Shown here in pieces: positions 8,024 to 15,816 of a stretch of 29,421 bases of DNA. This DNA is from JACVRW01 sp035705985 (GTDB taxonomy: Bacteria > Actinomycetota > Thermoleophilia > Solirubrobacterales > Thermoleophilaceae): contig DASSVP010000154.1 in the NCBI GenBank assembly GCA_035705985.1, positions 1 through 29,421 of the forward strand, in the 5' to 3' direction. The notes under the pieces are model-generated. The model ran no database searches, was not told where the DNA came from, and was given only the letters and a program-made list of their open reading frames with translations. The position numbers and the translations under genes are program-made. Numbering within the stretch: position 1 is the first letter of the stretch; every line of letters starts with the position of its first letter.

Positions 8024-9700
8024 CTAGGCCGCGGCAAGGAGCTCCTCGGCGTGTCGGCGGGCGGCCGTATCCGACGCCTCCGCGCCGAGCATCCGGCAGA
8101 GCTCCGCCACCACGCCGTCGCCCTTGAGCGCCTCGACTGTCGTAAGCGCGGTGTCCGTCTCGGCCGACTTCTCGATGCGGAAGTGCGCGCTCGCCAGCGC
8201 CGCGATCTGCGGCAGGTGGGTGATACAGAGCACCTGCCGGCCCTCGCCGAGCGTCCTCAGCCGCTCGCCGACCGCACGCGCCGTCTGCCCGCCGACTCCC
8301 GCGTCCACCTCGTCGAACACGATCGTGCGCGACTCGCCCGCGCCGGCCACGGTCATGAGCGCGAGCATCACGCGGGAGAGCTCGCCGCCCGACGCCGCCT
8401 CGCGGATAGGCGCCGCGGGCACGCCCGGGTTGGGCCCGAGCAGGAACTCGACGCGCTCGGCGCCGGTCGGGCCGACCTCCTCCCTGGCCTCGAGCACCAC
8501 CTCGAAGGAAGCGCCCTCCATCGCCAAGCTGGCCAGTTCGCCCTTCACGGCGGCGGCCAGGGCGGGGGCGCCCTTCCGTCGCGCCTCCGTGACCTTCGCT
8601 GCCAGCCTGTCACGCCCGGCCCGCGCCTCGGCGAGCGCGGCCTCCGCCCTCTCGGTCTCCACCTCGGCCTGCTCCAGGCGGGCTCGCTCGGTCCGACAGG
8701 CCTCCGCGTGCGCGAGCACCGCCGCGACGCTCCCGCCGTGCTTGCGCTCGAGCCGGTCGTAGAGCTCGAGGCGCTCCTCCACGACGTCGAGCCGCCCGGG
8801 CTCGGCCTCCAGCGAGTCGGCGTAGCGGCGCAGCTCGACGCCGAGATCCTCCGCCTCCAGGCGCAGCGCGGTGAGGCGCTGCGCGAGCGCCGCCATCTCC
8901 GCATCCGCATCCGAAACCGATTGGGACGAAGCCTCGGCGGCCGCGAGCAGCCCGGCCACCCCGAGACCCTCCCCGCTCGGCGCGATCGCCTCCGCGCCCG
9001 CGCCGGAGGCGGCCAGCAGGCCGTCGAGCTGGCGCAGGCGGGCGCGCTCCGCCACCAGCGACTCCCTCTCCTCCTCGGTCGGGTCGAGTGCGTCGATCTC
9101 CTCGATCTCGAACGCGAGCAGGTCGAGGTCGCGGTCGCGCGTGCCGGCGCGCTCGCGGAGGTCGGCCAGAGCGCGCTCGAGCTCGCGCATCCGCGCGTGC
9201 GCGGCACCCAGCGAGGCGCGCAGCTCGAGCTGCTCGCGCCCGCAGAACCCGTCGAGCAGGTCAAGCTGCGCCGAGGCGAGCGCCAGACGCCGGTGCTCGT
9301 GCTGGCCGAAGAACGCCACGAGCCGCCCGCCGAGCACGCGGAGGTCCGCCGCCGTTGCCGAGCGCCCCTGCACGAAGGCTCGCGTCCGGCCGCCGTCGCT
9401 CACGCGCCGCGCAAGCACGATCTCGTCGAGCTCCTCGCCCACGCGCTCGCGCAGGTCCACGAGCTCCGGCTCGTCCATCAACCCCGGCGGCAGCTCGAAG
9501 ACTCCCTCCACGTACGCCTCCGGCGCGCCCGGCCTGACTATCCCCGAGCGCGGCTTCCCGCCCAGCAGCAGGTCGAGCGCGTGCGCGAGGACGGTCTTCC
9601 CCGCCCCGGTTTCGCCCGTGATCGCCGTCAGCCCCTCGCCCGGCCGCAGCTCGGCCCGCTCGATCAGGAGCAGGTTCTCTATGCGCAGCTCGAGCAGCAC
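8024..9700 (-). CDS. recN: DNA repair protein RecN
   Basis: A 558-residue SMC-like ATPase acting early in double-strand-break repair. Walker A is GETGAGKT (29-36) after the RecN-typical opening LLELRIENLLLIERAEL. A long Glu/Ala/Arg-rich coiled-coil region spans about residues 150-365, and the C-terminal head has the signature SGGELSRVMLAL, Walker B TIVFDEVDAGVGG, and CITHLPQIAALA. Length matches the family. The start is GTG at 9700, 50 bases after the nadK stop. Its place in tlyA-nadK-recN-pyrG is the known actinobacterial arrangement. No LexA box was seen before it, so any SOS response would have to come from the operon promoter. Confidence 0.96.
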   Translation of the reverse strand: MLLELRIENLLLIERAELRPGEGLTAITGETGAGKTVLAHALDLLLGGKPRSGIVRPGAPEAYVEGVFELPPGLMDEPELVDLRERVGEELDEIVLARRVSDGGRTRAFVQGRSATAADLRVLGGRLVAFFGQHEHRRLALASAQLDLLDGFCGREQLELRASLGAAHARMRELERALADLRERAGTRDRDLDLLAFEIEEIDALDPTEEERESLVAERARLRQLDGLLAASGAGAEAIAPSGEGLGVAGLLAAAEASSQSVSDADAEMAALAQRLTALRLEAEDLGVELRRYADSLEAEPGRLDVVEERLELYDRLERKHGGSVAAVLAHAEACRTERARLEQAEVETERAEAALAEARAGRDRLAAKVTEARRKGAPALAAAVKGELASLAMEGASFEVVLEAREEVGPTGAERVEFLLGPNPGVPAAPIREAASGGELSRVMLALMTVAGAGESRTIVFDEVDAGVGGQTARAVGERLRTLGEGRQVLCITHLPQIAALASAHFRIEKSAETDTALTTVEALKGDGVVAELCRMLGAEASDTAARRHAEELLAAA

Positions 9701-9750
9701 CGTGCAGGTTTACCAGCGTGACCCGACGGAGCGGCGGGCCGCGTTGCGCG

Positions 9751-10596
9751 CTAGTAGGCGAGCCGGCCGAACTTGTCGCGCAGGCGGTGGTAGAAGCTCG
9801 CGCCCGGCAGCTGCGCGAGCTGAGCCTGGCCGGCCCGGAAGCGGATGTCCATGCTGCCCTCCTTGGGCAGCGTGCACACCGGCTGGCCGTCGGTGGTCAT
9901 GTCCACGTCCTCGCCGCGCGAGCGGTTCGTGACGGTGAGCGTGTCGCCCGGGGCCACCACCAGCGCGCGCGCGGTGAGCGTGTGCGGCGCGATGAACGAG
10001 ACCACGAAGCCCTCGACTCCCCACGCCAGGACCGGCCCGCCGTTCGCGAGGTTGTAGCCGGTCGAGCCCGCCGGCGTTGAGACCACGAGCCCGTCGCAGC
10101 GAACCTCCCCGAGCTGCTCGCCCTGGACCGAGTACGCCAGCTCCGCCACTCGCCCGTTCTGGCGGCGGTGGAACGAGATGTCGTTCATCGCCACCTCGTC
10201 CCCGTCCGAGGTCGTGGCGACGAGCGCCGGCAGCGGCATCAGGTCGAACTTCCTCTCCAGGGCGAGGCCGATCCCGTCGTCGAGCTCGTCCGGCTCGACG
10301 GTTGCGAGGAACCCGATCGCGCCGAAGTTGACAGCGAACACCGGCACGTCCGTCCCCGCGAACAGCCGCAGGGTCGAGAGGATGCTGCCGTCGCCGCCGA
10401 GCACCAGGGCGAGGTCGGTGTCCGCCGCCGCGTTGTCGACGACGGCCAGGCCGTCCGCCGCCTCGATCCCGTGCTTGTCGGCCTCCCCGCGCGGCAGGCG
10501 CACCTCCTCGCCGGCCTCGCGCGCCAGCTCGATTACGCGCTCGAGCGCTGCGCCCGTGTCCTCGGGGCGCTTGTGCGTGAAGACCGTGATCGTCAC
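9751..10596 (-). CDS. nadK: NAD kinase
   Basis: A 281-residue kinase phosphorylating NAD+ to NADP+ in the cytoplasm. The key motif GGDGS is at residues 67-71 (D69 catalytic), followed by NFGAIGFLATV, AMNDISFHR (NAD-binding Asn-Asp), and the glycine-rich DGLVVSTPAGSTGYNLANGGP motif. Length is in the normal range. The start is a GTG at 10596 overlapping the TGA of tlyA (GTGA), so translation is coupled. The partnership tlyA-nadK-recN is conserved across actinobacteria, although the reason is not known to me. Confidence 0.97.
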   Translation of the reverse strand: MTITVFTHKRPEDTGAALERVIELAREAGEEVRLPRGEADKHGIEAADGLAVVDNAAADTDLALVLGGDGSILSTLRLFAGTDVPVFAVNFGAIGFLATVEPDELDDGIGLALERKFDLMPLPALVATTSDGDEVAMNDISFHRRQNGRVAELAYSVQGEQLGEVRCDGLVVSTPAGSTGYNLANGGPVLAWGVEGFVVSFIAPHTLTARALVVAPGDTLTVTNRSRGEDVDMTTDGQPVCTLPKEGSMDIRFRAGQAQLAQLPGASFYHRLRDKFGRLAY

Positions 10597-11381
10597 GGCT
10601 CGGCCCTTCGCGCGGCGGCCTCGAGGTCCTCCACCGAACCCTCGCGGCCCGGCTCGGCGAGCCAGGCGAACGTCTCGCGGTTGCCGGCCGGGCCCGGCAG
10701 CCCGGACGGCGCGAAGCCGAGCACGGACAGCCCGAGCTCGTCGCGCGCGTGCTCGCCCACGGCCACCAGCGCGGCGCGCCGGTCCTCGGCCGAGCGCACC
10801 ACTCCGCCCTTGCCGACGCGCTCGCGCCCAACCTCGAACTGGGGCTTCACCATCGCGAGCAGGTCGAAGCGCGGGGCGGTGGCGGCCACGACCGCGGGGA
10901 ATACCTTGGTGAGCGAGATGAACGAGAGGTCCGCGACGATCAGGTCCGGCCGGTACGGCAGTGCCTCGGGCTCGACTGCGCGGGCGTTGGTGCGCTCGAT
11001 CACGGTCACGCGCTCGTCGTTGCGCAGCCGCCAGTGGAGCGCGCCGTAGGCCACGTCGAGCGCGATCACGCTCGCCGCGCCGCGCTGGAGCAGGCAGTCC
11101 GTGAAGCCGCCGGTGGAGGCGCCCACGTCGAGCGCCCGCCGGCCCGCCGGATCGATCCCGAAGGCGTCGAGGGCGTTCGCGAGCTTCACGCCCCCGCGTG
11201 ACACGAACGGCGGGGCCTCGGCAACCGCGACGTCGGCCTCGTCGGGCACAAGCTCGCCCGGCTTGCGGGCCGGGCGGCCGCCCACGCGGACGTCGCCGGC
11301 GATCACCGCCGCGGCGGCACGCGAGCGCGATTCATAGAGACCACGCTCGGCGAGCAGGGTGTCGAGCCGCCGCTTGGCCAC
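10593..11381 (-). CDS. tlyA: TlyA family rRNA 2'-O-methyltransferase (S4 plus FtsJ domains)
   Basis: A 262-residue protein with an N-terminal S4 RNA-binding domain (KRRLDTLLAERGLYESRSRA, about 3-62) and an FtsJ/RrmJ-like SAM methyltransferase domain. The methyltransferase shows PFVSRGGVKL, the SAM site ALDVGASTGGFTDCLLQRGA, VADLSFISL and VKPQFEVGRE, giving the expected K-D-K-E arrangement. In mycobacteria TlyA methylates 16S and 23S rRNA cytidines and affects capreomycin sensitivity; the older hemolysin name is misleading. GTG at 11381 is the chosen start because the S4 domain begins two residues later; the extension up to a TTG at 11423 would be encoded by the palindromic operator-like site. 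First gene of the tlyA-nadK-recN-pyrG block, divergent from a small membrane-protein gene. Confidence 0.95.
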   Translation of the reverse strand: MAKRRLDTLLAERGLYESRSRAAAAVIAGDVRVGGRPARKPGELVPDEADVAVAEAPPFVSRGGVKLANALDAFGIDPAGRRALDVGASTGGFTDCLLQRGAASVIALDVAYGALHWRLRNDERVTVIERTNARAVEPEALPYRPDLIVADLSFISLTKVFPAVVAATAPRFDLLAMVKPQFEVGRERVGKGGVVRSAEDRRAALVAVGEHARDELGLSVLGFAPSGLPGPAGNRETFAWLAEPGREGSVEDLEAAARRAEP

Positions 11382-11402
11382 CGGCGGAGCGTAGCGGGGA
11401 GG

Positions 11403-11422
11403 TGTGTGATCCACCTCACACA
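11403..11422. promoter_or_regulatory. CRP/GlxR-type palindromic operator
   Basis: The sequence TGTGTGA-N6-TCACACA is a perfect 20-base palindrome (7-base arms, 6-base spacer) and contains TGTGA-N6-TCACA (11405-11420), the classical CRP consensus also used by actinobacterial CRP and GlxR. It lies 22 bases upstream of the tlyA start and 34 bases upstream of the start of the divergent membrane-protein gene, a good position for control of either. A second overlapping repeat, GAGGTG-N7-CACCTC (11399-11417), shares the bases. The match is seen directly; binding by a cAMP-receptor homologue is inferred. Confidence 0.6.
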
Positions 11423-11455
11423 TGCCGGTCGCACGAGGGGTAGCTTCAGAATGAG

Positions 11456-11815
11456 ATGAGCCGGACGCACATCATGTCCCACGCAGTCCGCGCCGCCACC
11501 CTCATGGCGGCCGGCAGCGTCCTGATCGCCGTCCCGTTCCTGCTCGGGCTCGACGCCGCCCCGCTGGTAACCGGCGTGCTCGTCGGCTCCCTCGCGATCG
11601 CGCTCGGCCTGGCCGGCACCGAGCCCGGCGGCCGCGGCAGCCTGCCGCTGTCCGCCCAGGCGACCTACGACCGCGGCCTCGCGCTCGGCCTGCTGGTGTG
11701 CGCCCTGATCTACGCGCTCGCCGGCCAGACCGAGGCGATGTTCCTGTTCGCGGGCACGGGGCTGGCGGCTCTCGTCTCCACCACGGTCACCCGCTACAGC
11801 GCGGGCACCGCCTAG
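11456..11815 (+). CDS. Small integral membrane protein of unknown function
   Basis: A 119-residue protein that I do not recognise. It contains about four hydrophobic segments (roughly residues 11-30, 34-53, 75-91 and 93-110) with Gly/Ala/Leu-rich composition, and a hydrophilic loop at about 54-72 carrying EPGGRGSLPLSAQATYDRG. It resembles the many short four-helix membrane proteins of actinobacteria (SPW-repeat-like), but I cannot assign it. The ATG at 11456 is used; an in-frame ATG at 11474 would trim six residues, and a purine-rich GAGGGG lies about 15 bases upstream. It is divergent from tlyA with the CRP-type palindrome between them, and convergent with the SnoaL-like gene, separated by a strong hairpin. 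Codon use looks like a real gene (G/C in third positions). Confidence 0.7.
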   Translation: MSRTHIMSHAVRAATLMAAGSVLIAVPFLLGLDAAPLVTGVLVGSLAIALGLAGTEPGGRGSLPLSAQATYDRGLALGLLVCALIYALAGQTEAMFLFAGTGLAALVSTTVTRYSAGTA

Positions 11816-11855
11816 GACTTCCTCTCACACACCACATACGCATCACTCCTCCCTC

Positions 11856-11890
11856 GAGAACGGCTCCGCCTCCCAGCGGGGCCGTTTCTC
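11856..11890. terminator. Hairpin terminator between convergent genes
   Basis: GAGAA-CGGC at 11856-11864 pairs with GCCGTTTCTC at 11881-11890 (one bulged base), and the stem continues inward through CCGC/GCGG with a G-T wobble, leaving a short loop. It sits between the membrane-protein stop (11815) and the SnoaL-like stop (11889-11891), whose last bases it overlaps, so it can serve both strands. Confidence 0.65.
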
Positions 11891-12284
11891 ATCGGGCGAC
11901 CGCTTCCAGCGCCTCCTCCGCCGTGCGGTACTCCACGACACGCGCGATGCGGCCGTCGCGCACCAGCACCGCGTAGGTCTCCGAGATCTCGATCTCGATG
12001 CCGCTCCCGTGACCGTGCACGCGGCCGGTCCACGGGGCCACGACCCAATCGCCGCAGTCGATGAAGTCCTGGAACTCGATGGCCGGCCCGAAGCGGTCCT
12101 TCCACGGGTCCGCGAGGTGCTCCGCGAAGCGGCGTATAGCGGGAACGCCGATGTACGTGTGCGTGTCCGGCTCGTCGTCGGCCGTCTGCCACTCGACGTC
12201 GTGGTCGAAGGCCTCGAGGGCGGCATCGAAATCCCCCCGGCCGAAGGCCTCGAGGCTCGATTGCACCAGCTCGACGTTCGACAC
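11889..12284 (-). CDS. SnoaL-like / NTF2-fold protein
   Basis: A 131-residue protein of the NTF2-like superfamily, polyketide-cyclase/SnoaL-like branch. Opening VELVQSSLEAFGRGDFDAAL with FDHDVEWQ, then the IRRFAEHLADPW helix region and the ending EISETYAVLVRDGRIARVVEYRTAEEALEAV are typical. These small alpha+beta barrels bind or isomerise small hydrophobic substrates; many have no known reaction, and nothing here identifies the ligand. The GTG at 12284 is chosen because the fold begins there and purine-rich AGGAG/GGAG stretches precede it; upstream in-frame TTG/GTG codons would push the start into the divergent OsmC gene. The 3' end lies in the terminator hairpin shared with the small membrane-protein gene. 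Confidence 0.8.
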   Translation of the reverse strand: MSNVELVQSSLEAFGRGDFDAALEAFDHDVEWQTADDEPDTHTYIGVPAIRRFAEHLADPWKDRFGPAIEFQDFIDCGDWVVAPWTGRVHGHGSGIEIEISETYAVLVRDGRIARVVEYRTAEEALEAVAR

Positions 12285-12301
12285 GCTCCTATTCTCCACG
12301 G

Positions 12302-12757
12302 ATCGCCGCGCATCGCTACGAGACAAGGCTTCACTGGACGGGATCGACGGGCCTCGGCTGGGAGCACTACGACCGCACGCATGCGGTGACGGCTCCGCCC
12401 GCCGAGCAGGAGGTGCGCGTGACGACCGGCGAGTCGAAGGGCGACCCCGCGATCCTCAATCCCGAGCAGCTGCTCCTGATGGCCGCGTCCTCGTGCCAGA
12501 TGCTGTGGTTCCTGCACCTCGCCGCGAAGGCGCGTATCGACGTCGTGGCCTACGACGACGATGCATCCGCGCTGATGCCGGAGGACGATGAGCCGGTGCG
12601 GATCACCGACATCACGCTGAGGCCGCGGGTCACGGTGGAAGGCGACGCGAGCGAGGAGCGCGTTCGCAGGCTCTTGGACACCGCGCACGAGCACTGCTTC
12701 ATCGCCAACACGCTGAACTGCTCGATGACGGTCGAGCCGTCCGTTCAGCGGCGCTAG
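12302..12757 (+). CDS. OsmC family peroxide/stress protein with no standard start codon
   Basis: An OsmC/Ohr-fold protein; members reduce organic or inorganic peroxides with two cysteines. The N-terminal strand HRYETRLHWTG...GWEHYDRTHAV is followed by the central helix NPEQLLLMAASSCQMLWFLH (peroxidatic-type Cys in SSCQ) and the second Cys in AHEHCFIANTLNCS. The family start MxxHRYET corresponds exactly to ATC GCC GCG CAT CGC TAC at 12302, but no ATG, GTG or TTG exists upstream in frame between the divergent gene and this point. The first standard codon, GTG at 12386, would remove the first 28 residues including conserved strands. With the ATC the protein is 151 residues, normal for the family. 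Either ATC is used as a rare start, or the start codon carries a mutation or sequencing error. Followed 10 bases later by the M42 peptidase gene. Confidence 0.8.
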   Translation: MAAHRYETRLHWTGSTGLGWEHYDRTHAVTAPPAEQEVRVTTGESKGDPAILNPEQLLLMAASSCQMLWFLHLAAKARIDVVAYDDDASALMPEDDEPVRITDITLRPRVTVEGDASEERVRRLLDTAHEHCFIANTLNCSMTVEPSVQRR

Positions 12758-12767
12758 CCTCTCGCCG

Positions 12768-13829
12768 GTGTCCGTCCCAGACCTGCTCCAGAAACTGCTG
12801 ACCGCGCCCGGCCCGCCAGGGCACGAGCGCCGTCCGGCGCGCGTGTGGCGCGAGGCGGCCGAGGCGTTCGCCGACGAGGTGACGACGGACAGGCTCGGCA
12901 CGACGGTCGCCCGGGTGTCCGGCGCCGGCGACGCCCCGCTGATGGCGGTCGTCGGTCACATCGACGAGATCGCGCTCCTCGTGAGCCACGTGAGCGAGAA
13001 GGGCTTCCTCCACGTCGTCCAGTCGGGCGGCTGGGATCCTCAGGTGCTCGTGGGGCAGCGGGTGGAGGTCCACACCCGCGAGGGGATCGTGCCGGGGGTG
13101 GTCGGCCGCAAGCCGCCGCACCTCACGGACGCCGAGGAGCGCAAGAAGGCGATGCGCCTGAAGGACCTCCACGTGGACATCGGCGCGAAGGACGGCGACG
13201 AGGCCCGCTCGCTGGTGGCCGTCGGCGACCAGATCGTGATCGCCGCCGAGCCGCTCGAGCTGCCGAACGGCCGCCTCGCCTCGCGCGCGCTCGACAACCG
13301 GCTCGGGGTGTACGTCGCGATCGAGGTGGCCCGTCGGGTGAAGGAGGCCGGTGGGAACGCCGGGCCCGTGGCCGGCGTCGCGGCCGTGCAGGAGGAGATA
13401 GGCGCCCACGGGGCGCGGGTGATGGCGTACGGGCTGGAGCCGGACCTCGCCGTGGTGGTGGACGTGACGCACGCCACCGACGCTCCCGGTGTGGACGCCG
13501 GCGAGGTGGGCGAGCACGGGCTGGGCGCCGGGGCCGTGATCACGCGCGGGGCGATCGTGAACCGCGCCGTGAACGACCTGCTCGACGAGGTCGCGGCCGC
13601 CGAGGGAATCGAATGCTCCACCGAGGCCGCCGGCAGCCGCACCGGCACGGACGCGGACGCCGTGCACCTGAGCCGCGAGGGAGTGCCCGTGGCGGTGGTG
13701 TCGATCCCGCTGCGCTACATGCACTCGCCGGTCGAGGTCGTGGACCTCGCCGACGTCGAGGCCGTGATCCGGCTGCTCACCGCGCTGGCGCTGCGGCTCG
13801 AGGCGGACACGAGCCTCGCCCGCTGGTAG
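12768..13829 (+). CDS. M42 family metallo-aminopeptidase
   Basis: A 353-residue dinuclear-metal aminopeptidase of the M42 (glutamyl aminopeptidase / deblocking aminopeptidase, sometimes labelled endoglucanase M) family. All expected ligands are visible: H64 in VGHIDEIA, D176 in RALDNRLG, E209-E210 in VQEEIGAHGA, D232 in VVDVTHATDAPG and H319 in YMHSPVEVVD. M42 enzymes form large tetrahedral dodecamers in the cytoplasm and trim peptides; the insertion domain lies at about residues 70-160. The GTG at 12768 is used; it lies 10 bases after the OsmC stop, so the two are probably co-transcribed. The gene is convergent with dxs and is closed by the strong hairpin at 13840-13860. Confidence 0.93.
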   Translation: MSVPDLLQKLLTAPGPPGHERRPARVWREAAEAFADEVTTDRLGTTVARVSGAGDAPLMAVVGHIDEIALLVSHVSEKGFLHVVQSGGWDPQVLVGQRVEVHTREGIVPGVVGRKPPHLTDAEERKKAMRLKDLHVDIGAKDGDEARSLVAVGDQIVIAAEPLELPNGRLASRALDNRLGVYVAIEVARRVKEAGGNAGPVAGVAAVQEEIGAHGARVMAYGLEPDLAVVVDVTHATDAPGVDAGEVGEHGLGAGAVITRGAIVNRAVNDLLDEVAAAEGIECSTEAAGSRTGTDADAVHLSREGVPVAVVSIPLRYMHSPVEVVDLADVEAVIRLLTALALRLEADTSLARW

Positions 13830-13839
13830 CCCAGCGGAA

Positions 13840-13860
13840 GCCGCGGGCGGTGCCCGCGGC
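13840..13860. terminator. Perfect GC hairpin between M42 gene and dxs
   Basis: A 9-base stem, GCCGCGGGC (13840-13848) with GCCCGCGGC (13852-13860), closes a 3-base loop. It lies between the convergent stops at 13829 and 13873, so it can act in both directions. There is no T-run, as is common in GC-rich actinobacteria. Confidence 0.7.
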
Positions 13861-13872
13861 GCACCGACGATC

Positions 13873-15816
13873 TCAGGCCAGCGAGGGCTCGAGCACGGCC
13901 TGGGCCACCCGGTCGGCGACCGCGGCGGGCGTCAGGCCCACCTCCTCGCGGAGCAGCGCGGGCTTGCCGTGCGTCACGTAGCGGTCGGGCAGCCCGACGC
14001 GCAGCACGCGGGTGCTCCCGAGCTGGTCGCGGTCGCCGAGGTGCTCCAGCACGCCGGAGCCGAAGCCGCCGGCCAGGACGTTCTCCTCGACGGTAACGAG
14101 CAGCTCGTGCTCCGCGGCCAGGCGCTCGACCAGCGCAGCGTCGAGCGGCTTCGCGAAGCGCGCGTCCGCGACCGTGACGTCGAGGCCGTGGTCCTCGAGC
14201 AGCCGGTCCGCGGCGCCGAGCGCGACGCTGACCCCGTAGCCGTAGCCGAGCAGCGCCACGCGGTCGCCCTCGCGCAGCAGCTCGCCGCGGCCGATCTCGA
14301 TCGGCTCCGGCCGCGCCGGGAGCGGCACGCCCTCGGCCTCGCCGCGCGGGTAGCGCAACGCGACCGGCCCGTCGTCGTAGAGAAGCGCGGTGTGCAGCAT
14401 GTTCACGAGCGCCGCCTCGTCGCGCGGCGCCATCTGCACCATGTGCGGCAGGCAGCGCAGGTATGAGATGTCGAAGGCGCCGTGGTGCGTGGGCCCGTCG
14501 TCGCCCACCAGGCCGGCGCGATCCATCGCGAAGACCACGTTCAGCTTCTGAAGGCAGACGTCGTGGACGATCTGGTCGTAGCCGCGCTGGAGGAAGGTGG
14601 AGTAGATCGCGGCGACCGGCTTGGCGCCCTCGAGTGCCAGCCCGGCGGCGAACAGCACGGCGTGCTGCTCCGCGATGCCCACGTCGTAGTAGCGCTCGGG
14701 CATCGCCTTCTGGAGCAGGTTCAGCCCGGTGCCCGAGTTCATGGCCGCGGTGATGCCCAGGACGCGGTCGTCACGGCGGCACTCCTCCACGAGCGCCTCG
14801 CCGAAGACCGTCGTGTACTGAGGAGGAGGCGACTTCGCCGCCTTCGCGCTCACCTTCTTCGGCGCCGCCGCACCGTTCACGATCGAGCCCGGCTTCGCGG
14901 CGTGCCACTTCTCCATGCCCTCGAGCCCGCCCTCCTCGGCCGGCACGAAGCCCTTGCCCTTCACTGTCTTGCAGTGCACGACAACGGGGCGGTCCGCCTC
15001 GAGCGCCTCCCCGATCGCCTGGCGAAGCGCCTTCACGTCGTGCCCGTCGATCACCCCGACGTAGGCCAGGTCGAGCTCCTCGAAGAACAGCCCCGGCGCC
15101 CAGTAGGCCTTCAGCGACTCCTTCAGGATCGGGCCCAGCCGTTCGATCTTGCTGCCGATCCCCGCGGGCAGCCTCGTGAGCGTCTCCTCCGCGTCCTCGC
15201 GCGCGTGGTACAGCTTCGGGTTGAGGCGCATGCGGTTGAACAGCCGCGAGAGCGCGCCGACGTTCGGGGCAATCGACATGCCGTTGTCGTTCACCACGAT
15301 CACGACCGGCAGGTCCATGCCGCCCGCGTTCAACAGCGCCTCGAACGACACGCCGCCGGTGAGCGCGCCGTCGCCGATCACCGCCACGACCTTGCCGTCG
15401 GGCGCGATGCCCTGGCGCATGGCCTCCTTGATGCCGACCGCGTACGAGACGGACGTGGATGCGTGGCCCGCGCCCATGATGTCGTGCTCGGACTCGTGCG
15501 TCGCGCAGAAGGGCGCGAGCCCCTGGTACTTCCGGATGGTCGAGAGCCGGTCGCGGCGCCCGGTGAGCACCTTGTGCGGGTAGGCCTGGTGGCCAACGTC
15601 CCAGAGCACCTTGTCGCGCGGCGAGTCGAGCAGCGAGTGAATCGCGACGGCGATCTCGCAGGCGCCGAGGTTCGCGCCGAAGTGGCCGCCGATCTCGCCG
15701 ATCGTCTCGATGATCAGCTCGCGCACCTCCTGCGCCACCTGCACGAGCCCGTCGTCGTCGAGGCCCTTCAGGTCTGCCGGGCCGTCAATCTGGTCGATGA
15801 GCTTGGGGGCGGTCAT
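13873..15816 (-). CDS. dxs: 1-deoxy-D-xylulose-5-phosphate synthase
   Basis: A 647-residue thiamine-diphosphate enzyme condensing pyruvate and glyceraldehyde-3-phosphate, first step of the MEP isoprenoid pathway. The TPP/Mg motif is GDGALTGG (148-155) with NDN at 176-178, and the N-terminal HFGANLGACEIAVAIH, WDVGHQAYPHK and GHASTSVSYA motifs are intact. The second domain has DVGIAEQHAV with the catalytic Glu and the transketolase C-domain ends VTVEENVLAGGFGSGVLEHL. A Lys/Ala/Pro-rich linker (about residues 313-335, NGAAAPKKVSAKAAKSPPP) separates the domains. The ATG at 15816 overlaps the ispA stop (ATGA). Downstream of efp-nusB-xseB-ispA, so isoprenoid supply is co-transcribed with translation/transcription factors. 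Confidence 0.97.
   Translation of the reverse strand: MTAPKLIDQIDGPADLKGLDDDGLVQVAQEVRELIIETIGEIGGHFGANLGACEIAVAIHSLLDSPRDKVLWDVGHQAYPHKVLTGRRDRLSTIRKYQGLAPFCATHESEHDIMGAGHASTSVSYAVGIKEAMRQGIAPDGKVVAVIGDGALTGGVSFEALLNAGGMDLPVVIVVNDNGMSIAPNVGALSRLFNRMRLNPKLYHAREDAEETLTRLPAGIGSKIERLGPILKESLKAYWAPGLFFEELDLAYVGVIDGHDVKALRQAIGEALEADRPVVVHCKTVKGKGFVPAEEGGLEGMEKWHAAKPGSIVNGAAAPKKVSAKAAKSPPPQYTTVFGEALVEECRRDDRVLGITAAMNSGTGLNLLQKAMPERYYDVGIAEQHAVLFAAGLALEGAKPVAAIYSTFLQRGYDQIVHDVCLQKLNVVFAMDRAGLVGDDGPTHHGAFDISYLRCLPHMVQMAPRDEAALVNMLHTALLYDDGPVALRYPRGEAEGVPLPARPEPIEIGRGELLREGDRVALLGYGYGVSVALGAADRLLEDHGLDVTVADARFAKPLDAALVERLAAEHELLVTVEENVLAGGFGSGVLEHLGDRDQLGSTRVLRVGLPDRYVTHGKPALLREEVGLTPAAVADRVAQAVLEPSLA

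Noticed and set aside
7376..9721. Very long plus-strand open frame (about 780 codons) opposite pyrG and recN
   Set aside because: It is antisense to two clear genes and rich in Arg, Ala, Gly, Leu and His, typical of mirror frames in high-GC DNA; no family motif is visible.
10593..11381. TlyA as a hemolysin toxin
   Set aside because: S4 and FtsJ domains with SAM-binding and catalytic residues show an rRNA methyltransferase; the hemolysin name is historical.
14810..14880. Lys/Ala/Pro-rich insert in Dxs as a possible frameshift or fusion
   Set aside because: The frame is continuous and it falls at the natural linker between domains, where length varies in the family.
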